A program made the position numbers and the translations under genes. Shown piece by piece: positions 24,504 through 37,600 of a stretch of 64,000 bases of DNA (position 1 is the first letter of the stretch; each line of letters opens with the position of its first letter). The notes beneath the pieces are model-generated. The model made no database searches, was not told the DNA's origin, and saw only the letters and a list, made by a program, of their open reading frames with translations. This DNA comes from Phylloscopus collybita (taxonomy: Eukaryota; Chordata; Aves; Passeriformes; Phylloscopidae): NCBI GenBank assembly GCA_027886175.1, contig JAJNNQ010000075.1, positions 32,146,501 through 32,210,500 on the forward strand, given 5' to 3'.

Positions 24504-25017
24504 ACTCGTCTATGATGTCATGTTGTATTATCATTTTGTTCTACTTTATGGTCACTTATTGTCTTTGCATAATGTTAATGTGAAACATCATGTACTCAAG
24601 TATAAAAAAGGCCAGATCCAAAACCAGGATGCAGGTGCTCAAAACAGTATTTAAGGAGACTGGAGATGTCTACATCCAAAACTGTGATCCTAAAAGTGAC
24701 TGGCTAATCAGGAAAGTGCCTAATTCAACAGAGGCCAACCTTGCTGTCTTGGCAGTTCCCAAGGCTTCTGTCTAGATCTGTTCCTGGATTTGGCCCTAGT
24801 ACACTTAGGTCTGTATGTAATTACATTATTTTCTGTTACGAATATTTTTAGAATTTCTAAATTTTTAGAAATTAGATTCTAGTCATTTACTATTCAGATG
24901 TTTGGAGAGAGCCAATGTACTACTTTACGTAGCTTAAAGAAGTATGAAATTAATCTGACAGAGTGTGTTGGAAGTTTTGCTGAGTAGGGACTGCAGGATC
25001 AGGCCTGAAAGGTAGGA

Positions 25018-25023
25018 AATAAA
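25018..25023 (+). terminator. Candidate TRPA1 polyadenylation signal (proximal)
   Basis: Canonical AATAAA 515 bases past the stop, followed by a GT-containing stretch about 20 bases later. Confidence 0.5.
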
Positions 25024-25310
25024 GGATCGTGAAGTTGTAATGTAAGGGAAGAGCTACTTTCTTTTCTAGATTAGTGGAAGCAACTCACAGAGGGATTATT
25101 TGTATTAGCATGCATATAGCAATGATAGAATGACAGGTTTAATATTAGTCATTTACAACTTGCTGTCCTTATAGTGAGTGCTAATGTGATCTTGGCCTTC
25201 CTGATAACCTAAAACTGATATTGCTACTTTAATCTGCACTTCTGGTTTTATTATTCATTTACTGAATATTCAGTGCATTATGTAATATAAGCTAATATAT
25301 TAAATTTAGA

Positions 25311-25316
25311 AATAAA
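25311..25316 (+). terminator. Candidate TRPA1 polyadenylation signal (middle)
   Basis: Canonical AATAAA about 0.8 kb past the stop, in AT-rich sequence with only a weak GT element (tgtgcct) downstream. Confidence 0.4.
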
Positions 25317-25370
25317 CATGAATTAAAATGTGCCTAAGTACCCGAATATATTTCTTTCAAAACCAGTGCT

Positions 25371-25376
25371 AATAAA
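25371..25376 (+). terminator. Candidate TRPA1 polyadenylation signal (distal)
   Basis: AATAAA followed at about 20-35 bases by a strongly G/T-rich element, the best downstream element of the three. Confidence 0.45.
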
Positions 25377-25400
25377 TCAATTATGACTCTACATGGTGGT

Positions 25401-26455
25401 AAGGCTTTGTGGTCTACTTCTGACTTTAGACATTTTCTTCAAGAACTTAGTGTACTTTAATTCTTCTCACAAAAACCACTTATGATTCCTGTTTATTTAA
25501 AAGGTTAAGTCACCAGAAGGTAATTCACATTGTACAGAACTTGCCCAGTCTTCAGAAAACACTGGAGGATGCACTGTAAATTAGTATGACTTGTGCCCTA
25601 AAATAGCCGTTCAGTAGGCAAAATTCTTTCTCACCCAACTGCTCTATCCCAGCTTTGAGACTTTAAATCCTTGCCAGGTAAAATAGAGAAAGGAGGAGGC
25701 TGCTGGAGGAGCAGCTCTGCTCCAGGGCCAAGCCTGGTGTGACACAGAGGAGAACATATAAGCAGAATCAGAGCAAAAAAAAGTGAAAATACAACTATAG
25801 TCTCTAAAATTGCTGTGGCCCCTAAAGTCAGATCTGTTCCCGTGAATAAACGGTTTGGGTTTGCTGCACTGCTGTGCATCTGCAGATCCCTCTGTCAGTA
25901 CAAAGAATGGCCAGGTTCTCAGGATAGGGCCAAACTTGAAAAATGTAATAATAGTAATCCTAAATTCCTGGCAGTCTGTGCCATTAACACTAGATGGCAG
26001 TGAGTGATAGCATTTTTGGGTAAGTAAATGGGATGTAAATACATTTTTTTGAGTGAAGAGGAACAGTAGTATGGTTACAGCAGAAACAAAGCAGTCAGAC
26101 TTAAAGTCTGAGCCTTTCAAGCCTCTTTATCAGAACTCTGAGACCTTTATATACAGCTGCCTCTCAGCTTCTCTGAGTGTTCACAAATTGAGGAAAGTTT
26201 TCCTTTTCAATTTTATATAGAAAGAAATAAGTTATTTTATAATTAGCTAGTATTACAATATTGAACTAATGACAGGCTCTGTTAGATAGTTCTATTACAT
26301 GACAAATAATCTTAGTCTGATTTCCATAGAAAGCTAAGTACAAGAGATGTAGAGTTTAAGGAAAAATACAACTGGAATATAAATCAGGGTTAAAAAGTCA
26401 TGTAGACTGAGCTGAAGATCTTGGGCCATTTGTGCAATCTCTAGAAGCAATCCTG
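25401..26455. other. Intergenic DNA, no feature recognised
   Basis: AT-rich sequence downstream of TRPA1. Overlapping open frames of up to 158 codons on the - strand at 25631-26120 share no recognisable domain, and a counter-strand frame overlaps them; I treat them as chance. Confidence 0.6.
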
Positions 26456-26755
26456 TTAGAATCATTACGGTTGGAAAAGACCTCTAAATAATGAAAAGTA
26501 AAAGACCATTGAGTACAACCATTAACACTGCCAGGTCCACCACTAACTCTAAGCACCATATTTACATGCTTTTTAAACTCTTTCATGGACAGTGATTTCA
26601 TTTTCCTAGAAAATTCCTGTTGCAATGCTTGACCACCCTTTCAGTGAAGAAATTTTTCTTTATATCCAATGTAAACCTCCCCTGGTTCAACTTGAGTCAA
26701 TTCCTCTTGTCCAATTGCTTGCTACATGGGAGAGGAGACCAACCTTCACCTGTCC
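26456..26755 (-). mobile_element. CR1 LINE 3'-end fragment
   Basis: The + strand reads tagaatcattacggttggaa, aagacctctaaa, caaccattaacactgccagg, caatgcttgaccaccctttc and cagtgaagaaatttttcttt. This is the reverse complement of the avian CR1 3' region. The element's 3' end is at the left, so it lies on the - strand. A short A-rich disruption lies near 26488-26508. Confidence 0.88.
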
Positions 26756-26807
26756 AGATACCTTACATGTTTGGTACAGCTGAATATATGTTCACAAAAA
26801 GTGTTAC

Positions 26808-26831
26808 AATGTGAATTTTTAAATTCACATT
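26808..26831. repeat. Perfect 11-bp palindrome
   Basis: AATGTGAATTT, two T bases, then its exact reverse complement. It sits about 50 bases beyond the CR1 fragment. Function unknown. Confidence 0.8.
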
Positions 26832-29800
26832 AAGGAATTGATATTCGATGGAAACGTATCCTTTGGATGTGAATAGAGTATCTGCAAACTGTGATGGATG
26901 TGTATGTGGATTGTGAGTACCCAATACTCATCTACTTCCCTTCAGTCTACAGGGAAGTAACACCTTTGCAATTGGGGTACTAACAGTATGCACACATAGT
27001 CACCATTTGTGTCTTTCAGGATTGTATATCAAATATTGCTGACAGTGAGGGTAAATATTCCATTTCGTTTCCTGATTCTCAGCAGTGCTGTCTGTTTTCT
27101 CCTCAAGATGAACAGCAGTATGGGTCAGGTAATGGCACCATCTCCTCCCACCAAAACCAGATCATTCCCATGAGATCCTGTTGGGAGCACCAATTTGTAC
27201 CTCATCTGTGTGACACACAGGAGGATCACAATTTGGGACAAGAAATTACATTTCTGTGTGATTTGGTAGTCTGAAACAAGATGGCAATCCTTTGCTGAAA
27301 CCAAAGATCCAGTTGCCTGCCTTTCTAGCATCAGACTCTTGCTGATAAAAGTACTTTGCCCATGTAAATTAAAATTAGCTAAAGTAAGAAATACATCCTT
27401 AGCAGAAAATCTGAAGTGCCCAGATATGAAGTGGATTAGAGTGAGACTCTTTTCAGTATATAGGAAATAACTTGTTTCAAGCTGTCTGGTTGACTGACAG
27501 CTGTGGATACTGGTGTTCTCCATTATATGCTGCTGCAACAAAACCACTCTAAAGTAAGTCTCCATCATTTTTTGACAATATTTTTTCTTCAAAGAAATAA
27601 CCTTGGGTTCTCCTTGTTCTGTTGTATAAAACCAGGGGTGGTTTTGTTTTTGTTTTCTGCAACACACTGAAAATGTGGCTTTGTGAAACATTTCACAAGA
27701 GGATTGTTACAGAGGATTGGTAGGGGAGAACATCCCCAGTCCCCAAAATCAGCTGGAAATGATTTCAAACCCTTGAGAGCTAGGCATATTAAGAAAAAAA
27801 AGGAATCTATATGAACAAAGTGGAGGTCCTTCTTACTGGTCAGATTTATGTTTTGTAAGATGAAATGCCCATAAGCAGAGCATGTAGCAAGAGAAAGATG
27901 AGAAAATATCTTTGATCTGTAGAGGAGGACCCAAGAGAAGAAACCAGAGGCAGATTTTCCCTTAGGTTAATGCTCTTTTAACCTGCCCTGTAGGTGTAAG
28001 GAATCACTTAGGCTACAACATGTATGCATCAGTTTTAAGCTGTCTTTACACTGACTGTCTGACAAAGGGTCTCACTGTGGGCAGGACTTAGGCCCATATA
28101 ATGAACAGATAAAGTATTGGAGTGTAGCAAGCCTCACCCTGGAGTTACAGTCAGCAGGAGAGTTTTTTGAGCTTTCTCTTTTAAATGATTGAGAAGATAC
28201 GAAGAATGACACAGGAGCTGAGAAAATCTCTGACACCAAAAGTAAGAGCACTGCTTAAAGGCAGCATTTTCTGAGCAGTGCAAAGATACTGGGTGGTGCC
28301 AAGATGTAAATCGATAATGACACAGGCACTGCAAGAGAGATTCGTGTGAGCCAGGGCAAAAGGTTGGTCCATGAGCAGACCACTCAGGCACACCTGAACC
28401 TCTTAGGTAAAGATATTCACATCCTTATAGAAATACACTGAAACAATGTCACAGTGATCATGAGAGAAGATGCTTCAGATGCTTGAATGCATCAGTGCTG
28501 TAGAGATTTACTCTACCCCAGCTGAAACCAGGACACTCAGGCAGGGAAAAATCTCAGCAATGGTACGATTTGGTTTAGAAGTCAAGACAGAAAGTAATGA
28601 AAGTGATGGGAAATGATGCTTTTTATGTTGTTTCATAATAGGCAATAGCAGGTTAAAAAGCAGAGCAAAGTTTAAAGCTGTTCATTTCAGAAATTTTTAG
28701 CACTGTTGTTAGTAGTATTTATTTATCCAGAGAGGTAAAAAAATTCAGGAGTCTAAAAATTGACCAGTAGCAGGGAACAGGACTGTGAAAAACAAATTTC
28801 AAACAGGCCAGTAACTTGGAGTAAAAAATTAAGGGAAAGGAACTGGGACTAACACTGATGTTAGTGTGATCACATTAAAAAGGACAGAAAGCCCCAAGGT
28901 CCCACCAGCCCATCTGAGTACAGCAGTGTTGCTCACAGCAATGTCAAATTCAGCTGCTTCAGCCACATGGGATCAAGGATAGGGAGAGTTAAGAACACTT
29001 AAACTTTTAAAAGCAGATAGTGTGCTTCTCAGCTCAGTCCTGATGATAATCCCTGGAGCTGGCAATGTCCATGGGAACAATTCAGCAAGGCAGCATGGAA
29101 GTGATGCTGTGAGAGATAGCTATAATGTACCTCAGAGTCATTTCTCATCGCCTGAGCTCACTTCCTGCTCATTCAGATTTTAACATTTCTTGTCATATCT
29201 GCCTAGTCTGTGAGATAATTACAATTGCATTAAATGGCTGAAAGTGGTCATGGTTAAAGGCTGCCACTGGCAATGTGACTCCCACCCCAAGTAGAGCAGA
29301 CCATGGGCAGAGGGGCACCTCTCCCCTGAGCTGTGTGGAACAGGCTGGGGTTTGGCACTCCAAAAACCATCCGAGGGAGACATCACCCCTTGTTGGATTT
29401 TAGTTGTGGTGGTGGCGATATGCAACAAAAGGAAAGGTGACAGCTTGAATCTCGGATGGCTCTAGCGAGTCTGTAAGGAGCTCTGAATGTGCTTACCTCA
29501 TGGCATTTTGAGGAGAGGTAGGATTAGTTTCAAATCTGTTTCTGGTCCAAGTTTGGGCCCTGACTATTTCTCCCTTAAGAAAGCTGGCTGATAGCCTTGT
29601 GAAATGTTTTGTGGACAAGTTCCACACACAAAGGAAAAGTTAAGGAGTCTGCATCACTTCAGCTTTGATAATTAATGGAGCTGGACTGATTTCATTTCAT
29701 TTAGATTTTATTCCCTTGCTAGTTAGTCTTTCTCCTTGAGTATGTAAAAAACCCCCAAAAAACCTCTCTTATTTCATGTTTCTTCATAAATTTATAAAAC

Positions 29801-31150
29801 TAGCCAAAAGATTTCTCTGTGCTCTTCGTTCCTTCATCTGACTCAAATAAATGATATTTTGCTTTGAAAAGTTCTCTAATACTTTGTAACATAAGCAAAT
29901 GAGTACTGGGAATAAAAAAAAAAAACATGCTACAATTATGTCAGATAAAGCAGAGACAAACAACCACAAACAGAAGTGTACACATTTACCCTCCCACCCA
30001 TCAGACAACTGTGGTCAAAAGGGACAAAAGTGATGCTGGTACAAGCACGAAAAAACAGTGAAAGAAAGTGTTTCCCCCATAAACCCTTAACAGGAAGGTA
30101 CAGCAGAAATACGCATTTCTAAAACTGGAAAAGAAGCTTAGAAAGTGAAGGTGACTGCTGGAACCCACCTCTGCTGCTTCCAAGACACAACAACAGCTGT
30201 GGCCTGAAGCTGGGAAGTCTCCCATGAGCTGGGAAATCCCCCTGATTGTTGCATCACAGAGCTGAGGTGGATCTGTGATGTCTCCTTTGCCTGAGATCAG
30301 TTGTGTGGTCGATGTTGTCATGCAGACAGGTCAGACACAGGTGGCACAGAGGATGCCACATGTGTCCCTCTTCCTGGCCGTGGCACAGCTGAGGCACACC
30401 CTGAGGTGCACAGTCTCACTTTCTCCAGAAGGTGAGCAAATCAACATGCACTGTTCAAACATCTGTTTTCCTAATTGTGAAATCTATAGATATGAACAAA
30501 GAGGTTAAGAAAAAACAGCGTAGAATAGTGTCAGATGAGGAGGAGGAGCTGCAAATAAAAAGCATATCTGACCCAACCAGGGGGCTGCAGGAAATTATGG
30601 CAGATATTAAAGGAGTGAAGAAAACGTGGGAGGTGCTCTATTGACCCTGGCTCAGAGGTCACCTGGGACTCTGGGTTTGGGACAGCAAAGTTATCAGTAC
30701 TAAAAAGCTTCTTAAATTTCACTGGAGAAGGAAAAAGCAAGGGATGCTGGGGGAATTTAGGATAGAGCCAGGAGTCCACAAGGGCTGTGAGTCACAAGGG
30801 AGGTTTTCTGTTTTCCAGAAGAGATAAAAGCATTGTCCACTTATCTGACCAAACACAACAATGCACCAATTATTCCTGAGGAACTCATAAAACATGTATT
30901 AATGACTCTAGAGTCAAACAATGGAATTCTAGTTCCAGCATGCATATTTTCTGATGTAAAAGCCTGCTTTTTGGTGTCTAAAATCCTAACTTACAAAACA
31001 GCCTTTAGGACTAAATAATTGGTAAAGAGCTCACTGTTGTATTTTGAAACAAAGCAATAACACATATCTAGGCCTGTGGACTTTTTCTTCCTAGAATTTA
31101 GGAAAAGTTAAAGCCTCTAATAAGAGGGGCTGAAGAAAATAAAAATGAAC
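26832..31150. other. Intergenic DNA, 4.3 kb without a recognised gene
   Basis: Mixed-composition sequence. It contains the longest orphan frame of the downstream region (27125-27691, - strand, 188 codons) and a short charged frame at 30432-30644 on the + strand, both discussed as findings. No repeat family is recognised, although parts around 29250-29420 are GC-richer and could be old retroelement DNA. Confidence 0.5.
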
Positions 31151-31680
31151 ATCACAGAATCACAGAATGGCTGGTGTAGGACGGTACCTCTGGAGATCAT
31201 CCAGCCCAACCCCCCTGCTAAAAATAGGTTCACCTGGAGCAGGTTGCAGATCTCATCCAGACAGCTTTTGAATATCTGCAGAAAAGGAGACCCCACAACC
31301 TTTAGACAGTCTGTTCCAGTGCTCTATCACCTGCAGGGAAACAAAGGTTTTCCTCATATTGAGAAAATCTATCTCATACTGAGATAGAACTTCCTACATT
31401 TTAGTTTGGGCCTGTTGTCCCTTGTTCTGGCCCTGGGCACCACTGAACAGTCTGGCCATTAACATAAGTATTTGCATGCATTGATAAGATCCCCTCTCAG
31501 TCTTCTTTCTCCAGGCTAAACAGGACCAGCTTCCTCAGCCTGTCTTCCTGAGAGAGATGTTCCAGCCCCCTAATGGTGTTTGTAACCCTCTGCTAAACCT
31601 GCTTTGGTAGTTCCTTGTCTTTCTCGTGCTGGGGAGCCCAGAGCTGGACACAGTACCCCAGATGCAGCCTGAATGCCACA
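31151..31680 (-). mobile_element. CR1 LINE 3'-end fragment, longest in window
   Basis: The left edge is atcacagaatcacagaatgg, the reverse complement of the CR1 octamer tail. It is followed by gagatcatccagcccaaccc, cttgttctggccctgggcac, gataagatcccctctcagtc, ccaggctaaacaggaccagc and gagctggacacagtacccca. These are standard CR1 landmarks in reverse order. Truncated at its 5' (right) end. A short duplication has made a ctatctca/tgagatag palindrome at 31369-31387. Confidence 0.92.
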
Positions 31681-34600
31681 CCAGTGTGATGGGATTTGAA
31701 CCCTCACCCAGCACAGGCAACCTGCTCTGAGCCCAGTCCCATGCCTTCCAGGTCCATCTGTTTACCTGCACCCCAAGAGAGTGGAACATGTAGCTGCTCT
31801 GCCATCTTCCTCAGATGGAACTAAGAGCCTTGGCATAGTTTACTTCAGTTACTCCACTTTTTTTTTTTGTTATAAGAGGTGTTTTTTGCAGTGAGTCTTC
31901 CTTACTTTGCTGCCACATTTAACCTTCACATTGCCTAGGAATGTAGGAAATGCTTGAAGGCCCTTCTGATGGCAGGTGGCAATCCTGGTCCCTGCCAGGG
32001 GACACACATAGTGTATGTTGCACCTACTTAAGATATGGCATTCTCAGCCTGAAAAACTTCAGAGATGCTGGAGAGGTTCATGCAAACTTTCTGTCAAATT
32101 ATGCCAGATTTCAGAGCATGTCTGAATACATCCAGAGGAGAATTACCACTGACATTTTGCTGCACAATCCCACACCAAGAAGATTCTAACAGGAAGAAGT
32201 AGCAAACCTGTACTTCTGTCAAAGCATGAGTAGAGTATATGGTCCTTTGCTGCTCAAAATGCATCAAGTTTTTGTTCACTGCCACTACCTGCCTGCCAGC
32301 ACAGCACTTGCCTCTGGGCTTCCATCAGCAAGATCAGGTCAGCCAGTGCAAGCAGAAGTCACAGGAGGTGAAACACAAGCAGTGCTGCACTGGGCACCCC
32401 CCAGACCTCCCATCTCCATTTGTGGGGTGCACCTAACAACCAGCAGCCAGGAAAACCAAACAACAGCTGCTGCAGCATGAGTTATATATTCCAGGACAAA
32501 AGTAACCTCCCAAAGCAGTGGTGGGCCCGGTGGGCACTCTAACAAATTCTAATCTTCTGTAGAAACTGAGTTTCTGCCATTTGGCTTTCACTGGTTCAGT
32601 GGCCTGCACTCTTCATGCAATGCAACCTCAGAGTGCTTGTAAGAATATGTATTGCTGTGGTAATTTTATAAAAATAAGAAGATATTTTTAAGATCACCTT
32701 CAATACCAGAAGCAGCAAGGCAAGGCAGTGACTGACAAAATGCATAGCAGGTGTCATAAAACCTGTAACGTGTGTGGTCTTTCCCAAATTGAAGCCATAT
32801 GATGTTTTCTGAGAGGCTTTCAGGGTTGCAGAGCCTTGTGGATGCCCTTTCTGCAATGCCACAACTTGCCAGTGTTTGTAACACAGCTTGCAACTGTGGA
32901 AGTGGAGGGATGGTGTAGCTGCCTCAAACCCACCAGTGATTCTTCTTTCCCTCAGTCCTATTTTGCTGTTAGGCTAATTAATAACTGCACAGAAGTGACA
33001 TAATGACCATGGCAGAAAGTCCCACAGACCATTGAAAACAAAGTTCCATTTTTTTTTTCAGAGAGCTTGAAATCATCTTCCAGACGGGACTCAATGTAAG
33101 CAGCAACCTGAAGAAGATTCAAGCACAGTCAATAAAATGGGTTAATTAAAGGAAAGCAAGTGCCAGTGGAGAAGGAGAGAAAAATACAAAACACTAGCCT
33201 GTTCTTGATAATTCTTAAATTAATTCAGTTGTCATTGCAGACTAAGATTTGCTTCTTGCTTCTTGATTTCTTTCTCTGCTATTCTGACCCTGGGCAAGAC
33301 TCCAGGTTATCCAAAATTTCCTTGTCCCTGCACAGAGCAGTGACACCCATCACAGAGCCTTGCTGTGCTCACAGGGAGCTTCAGACAATAGTGTTCACCC
33401 ACAGAAGGTTAAAGAAGGCTCCATGGAATCCAATTTACCCTTAGTGTGGGTGCAGCAGGGCTGGGTAGGCAATCAGCTGATTGTGGACTGAGCTGGTGAC
33501 TGGGCTGTCAGGGCTCTTCCCACCCCATCGCAGGCTGGAGAGTCCTTGTACACTGTACAAACTGACCCTTAATAAATTGTCCTCTCTTTTGTAAATTTAT
33601 CCTGGTCACAGATTTGCCTGCTGGGGCTGGGCTGTGCATGTCCTGGCCAAACATAAGTTGTCTGTAGCCAGATCTGCCCCCCTCACCAGTTTGATGTGGA
33701 AATCTCTGGGAGCAGTTAAAACAAATTTAATTATTTCTCTGTTGCTGTGGCTGACAACCACAGCCATTTTTTGTTTCCTAGAAGTGACAGAATTTCTGTT
33801 TGCTATTTTTTCCCTTTTTCCCATTAATAAAACTTTGGTCTCTTATATAAAGATTGCACCAAATATTCAGTAGAAATGTAAATTGGATATCTGATAGACA
33901 AGACAGTAGGATTAGACTCACTGCAAAATGAAGAATTAAATCTGGGTTTTGGCTAATCAGGATACATAGATTGTATGGCTGGCTATAACAAGTGACAATT
34001 TAGCAGCCTCAGAGATGCCTCTCTGTACAGCCTGAGGAAGGTGGCATTGCTCAGTTTGTACTCTCCTCCCCTAAAAACTGAGTGAAGATCCAAAGATAGG
34101 GCACAAGGCCAGCTCTCTGGAGTGCTGTCTTAAGCCTTTGCTACTCCAGCCAATGTTTTAGCATGATTGTATCAGGGAAACCAGATAGAGAAAACTCTTT
34201 TGTTCTTCCCGCCAGCTCTCAGTTAACCTCTGAGCCCTTTGGATTAGCAATATAGTGAGGATATGTGCCTTGTACATTTTTTTGCTGACTTCCAAGTTTC
34301 TCTGTAATGCTTCTTTCTGGGAAAGTGAGCAGTGAGGACTGACTTTGGGGAATTGCAGTTTGATGAATGTAGGAGGTTTACATGTTTGCAAGGAAACGTC
34401 CCAATTTTTTTCTGATTACTCTTTGTATACATGCCCAGAGATGTGGCTATGGGCCCACTTAGAGCTAATGAATGAATACATTTGAGGCAGTGGGTATTTT
34501 TAGGGCAAATTTAACCTACTCAAACATCACGTACAGAGTTGTAGCACCAAAAGGTTTGCTAGACACACTTTTTTGGTAGCAAAAGCAGCATGGAAAAGCT

Positions 34601-37600
34601 AGACTTTTCCCTCTTCATTACCAGCTCCCAGTCCTGTCCCTGACGTTCATATTAGATTCAGAGGAGAGTATCAGCATTAGCAAACCAGCTGCCAGGAGCC
34701 ATCAGTGGCTCTGCCTGGCATCCTTTCCTCCTTTCCTCCTGGGACTCTCCAGCTGCCCTCTGAGCCATGCTCACTCCCCGCTGGACATCAGCCCTGCTCT
34801 CCCCTCTCCCCCCGCCCTGAAGGACACTGTCCCGAGGTGTGACACCCTGCCCTCTTCTGTCTTCATCAGAGAATCCAGGGAGCAATTAAAATGCTGTTAT
34901 AAATCATAGTTATTAGCCAAGTGACTCATCTTACAGCACTGAGCAGGAATCTCCAATCTCACGAGTGCTGGGTGTCTCTTACAAAGAGGGCTGGGGTGTT
35001 GATGAGCCTTTATGGTATCCTTATCTTGCATTTCCAACAGCAAAATCCAACCCGTGTTTTAGTTGTGCTGTTTATATATCTAATCAAAGTGGGTCAGGAA
35101 ATGTGGAAGACAGCACCAGGGCTGCCTGAGAAACATAATATTTGTCAGAGAGCATTAACTCAGCCTCCCTCTTTCAGGGAATGATAGATGAAGTGTGCCT
35201 GAAACTCTGTTTAGATTATGTGAAGTAATGCACTGGTGGTTACATTCATCCTAGGCAAATCATTTTCACTCACTTGAGCTGCCTTACAGAATTTTCCAAT
35301 AACACTTTAAGCAGCCTTAAACAAAATGAACTCCTCACGGGTCACTCACGTGGGAGTTCCTCCTGGAGCCCACTCGCACACAAACAGGTTCAGAAGGCTC
35401 TACACCTAAAATAGAAGTGGGTCGCAGGCTAAAGCCTGCATCAGCATCAGGACCAAAGTTTGAGAGGTGCCAAGGCTGCTGTCCATATCCACTGTGCAGT
35501 ATTTAATCTGGTTCAAGCAAGAGAAAGCCTGACATTAAAGAATCCACAGCAGTTCCTTATGAAAGGATAGGGTGACCTTCATGAAGATTCTGAAAAATTT
35601 CTGAATGCCTGTGGTCACCTGTGTCAGGGCACTCACCCTCTCTCTGCAGGGAGCTGTTCCTCCCCTGAGTGGCATCACTGTCATGTAATATCCACTGTGG
35701 GGGAATTTCCTGGACCCCTCTGTTCAGGAACCACTTCATGTGGCCCTGCCAGTCCTCCAGCTCCATGAGCTCTTGGGAAAGAGGAACAAGCCAATGTGAT
35801 AGTGCAGGGAGCCCATGCCAGGTCACACACCAGCAAAATGGGCTCTGGAAGGACCAGAGCCAGCCTTGAGACCCATTCTTGATTTTCCACAAGAGGAAGT
35901 GAAAGGGTTGCTCTAAAACTCAGCACATCTCTTACTGAAGCCCCGGGAATCTTACTAGAGGTAATTATGGCTTGCTCAATTTAATAATTACACAGGGATA
36001 TATTTCATTTGCACTCAGTGCCAGTTGTAAGATGAAGTGAATATGCTTGCTTAAGTTTAATATTTTTCAGGGAGGAGTGCTATAATTTTCAGGGGAGGAA
36101 TGCAATTAGATGAAGCATAATAATGTTTCTTGTAGCCTGCATATTTTTAAAGTATTTTGCCTTCATCTTTTTTTTTTAATGGAGCCTTTGTCAATATCAG
36201 CTCCTGCTTTCATATGTGCTGTGGCCCCTGCAATTAAGAGTTCTGGGGATTAACTAAAAAGTCCCATTTAAGACTTTTCAGAAAATACTTTGAACGAGAG
36301 GAGGAAACCACTTAAGTCAGCTGCTTCTGTGCATGTCTTTTTGTGCTATGAAATATGACTTCAAAGAAAACCCTTCTGTTTCCATTTCAAGGTCTTTTTG
36401 TAAGGCAAGGAAGATAGGCAACCAGCACTGGAATGCTGCCGCTGGGAGATTTATTGGAAGTCTTGAAGGGCTCAGTAGACTGGGAAGGTAATTTTTGTAT
36501 CCTACTGCACTCAAGACTGATTTAATTTTGTGTCAGTTCTGGAACTGCAACCAGAATATGAGCTGTGAGTTTATAAATTGCTCCTCTGGGTGCCTGACCT
36601 TGCAAGGGAGGAGAATCTAGAAGGAGTTAGAAGATAAAGAGATCTTGCACAGCCAATCAAACACATTTCTCTGGGTTAGTGGACCTCTTGCTTGTGCCTC
36701 ATTTCACCCTCAAGCACTCTGGCTTTGACAGGATGCCAATCTCCTTGTCAGCATCCAGGCTGCAAGGATTCCACTGTCCATCAGGGTACATCTGACATAT
36801 CTACTGCAATAAACTATGCATATAACAATCATTATTAGGAGTACATTTTTTTGTCTTATTATTATTATATGTATAAATCTTGAACTGAAGTGGTATTTCA
36901 AAGAAAATATTTAAGGGCAGCAAATTTCATTCAAATAGGAGGAAAAAAGACGTTAATTGGTTAATTACATTTGGGAATATTGTCTAAAGAAGAATGTCAG
37001 AATTTCCATCATAAGAGTGATTTAAAAACATATTAGACAAGGATTTTAGGAATGCATTTCTTTTGGCCAAAAAATTAAAGAGGAAATTACCTAATAGTAC
37101 TGTACGATTCTTCATTGTTCTGTTCCAGCTCAAAAATCTATGATTCAAGTTCTGAAAAGTGTAAAATCTATGAAATCCCATTGGAAGCTAAGTTTCATTT
37201 CCAAAGAAAATTTTATTAGAATAAATTGTGCTTTCTTGACATTAAATCCTTGCTGTTCATAAGCTATTGAGCACAGGGTGACTGCCTTTGAAAATAACTT
37301 CAATAACCTGGGATTCATATAAATTTTACACTACAGTTGCCACAAGTTTTGATATCTCTACAACTGATCTTCTCTGAAACACCACACATACCAAAATAAC
37401 ATAGTCCTGTAGCAGAGGGTATTAGCACCATGACATGGCAGACCCTCCATGTGGTGGATGTATGACACAGGACAGGGACCATCAGCTGGGAGCCCCTGAG
37501 CTGTGACTGGCTGACTGGTCACATACTGCTGAATCCTATCATGGTTTCCATCTGATATTTTTTTCCAAAAGAAAGATAAATTATGCCACGAACGTTGACT

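Larger units (their letters stand above)
24504..25400 (+). other. TRPA1: TRPA1 3' untranslated region (extent approximate)
   Basis: Sequence after the stop, with AATAAA at 25018-25023, 25311-25316 and 25371-25376. GT-rich sequence follows the first and third (for example gtggtaaggctttgtggtct after the third). Which signal is used cannot be told from sequence, so the end is set just past the last. Confidence 0.6.

Noticed and set aside
25631..26120. 82- and 158-codon frames on the - strand after TRPA1
   Set aside because: No recognisable domain, and they overlap each other and a + strand frame. Composition looks like translated non-coding DNA.
33434..33620. Possible second LTR (TGTGGG start, ttaataaattgtcc, CACA end)
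   Set aside because: Too short, with no tandem features, no primer-binding site and no family I recognise. A multi-copy search would decide.
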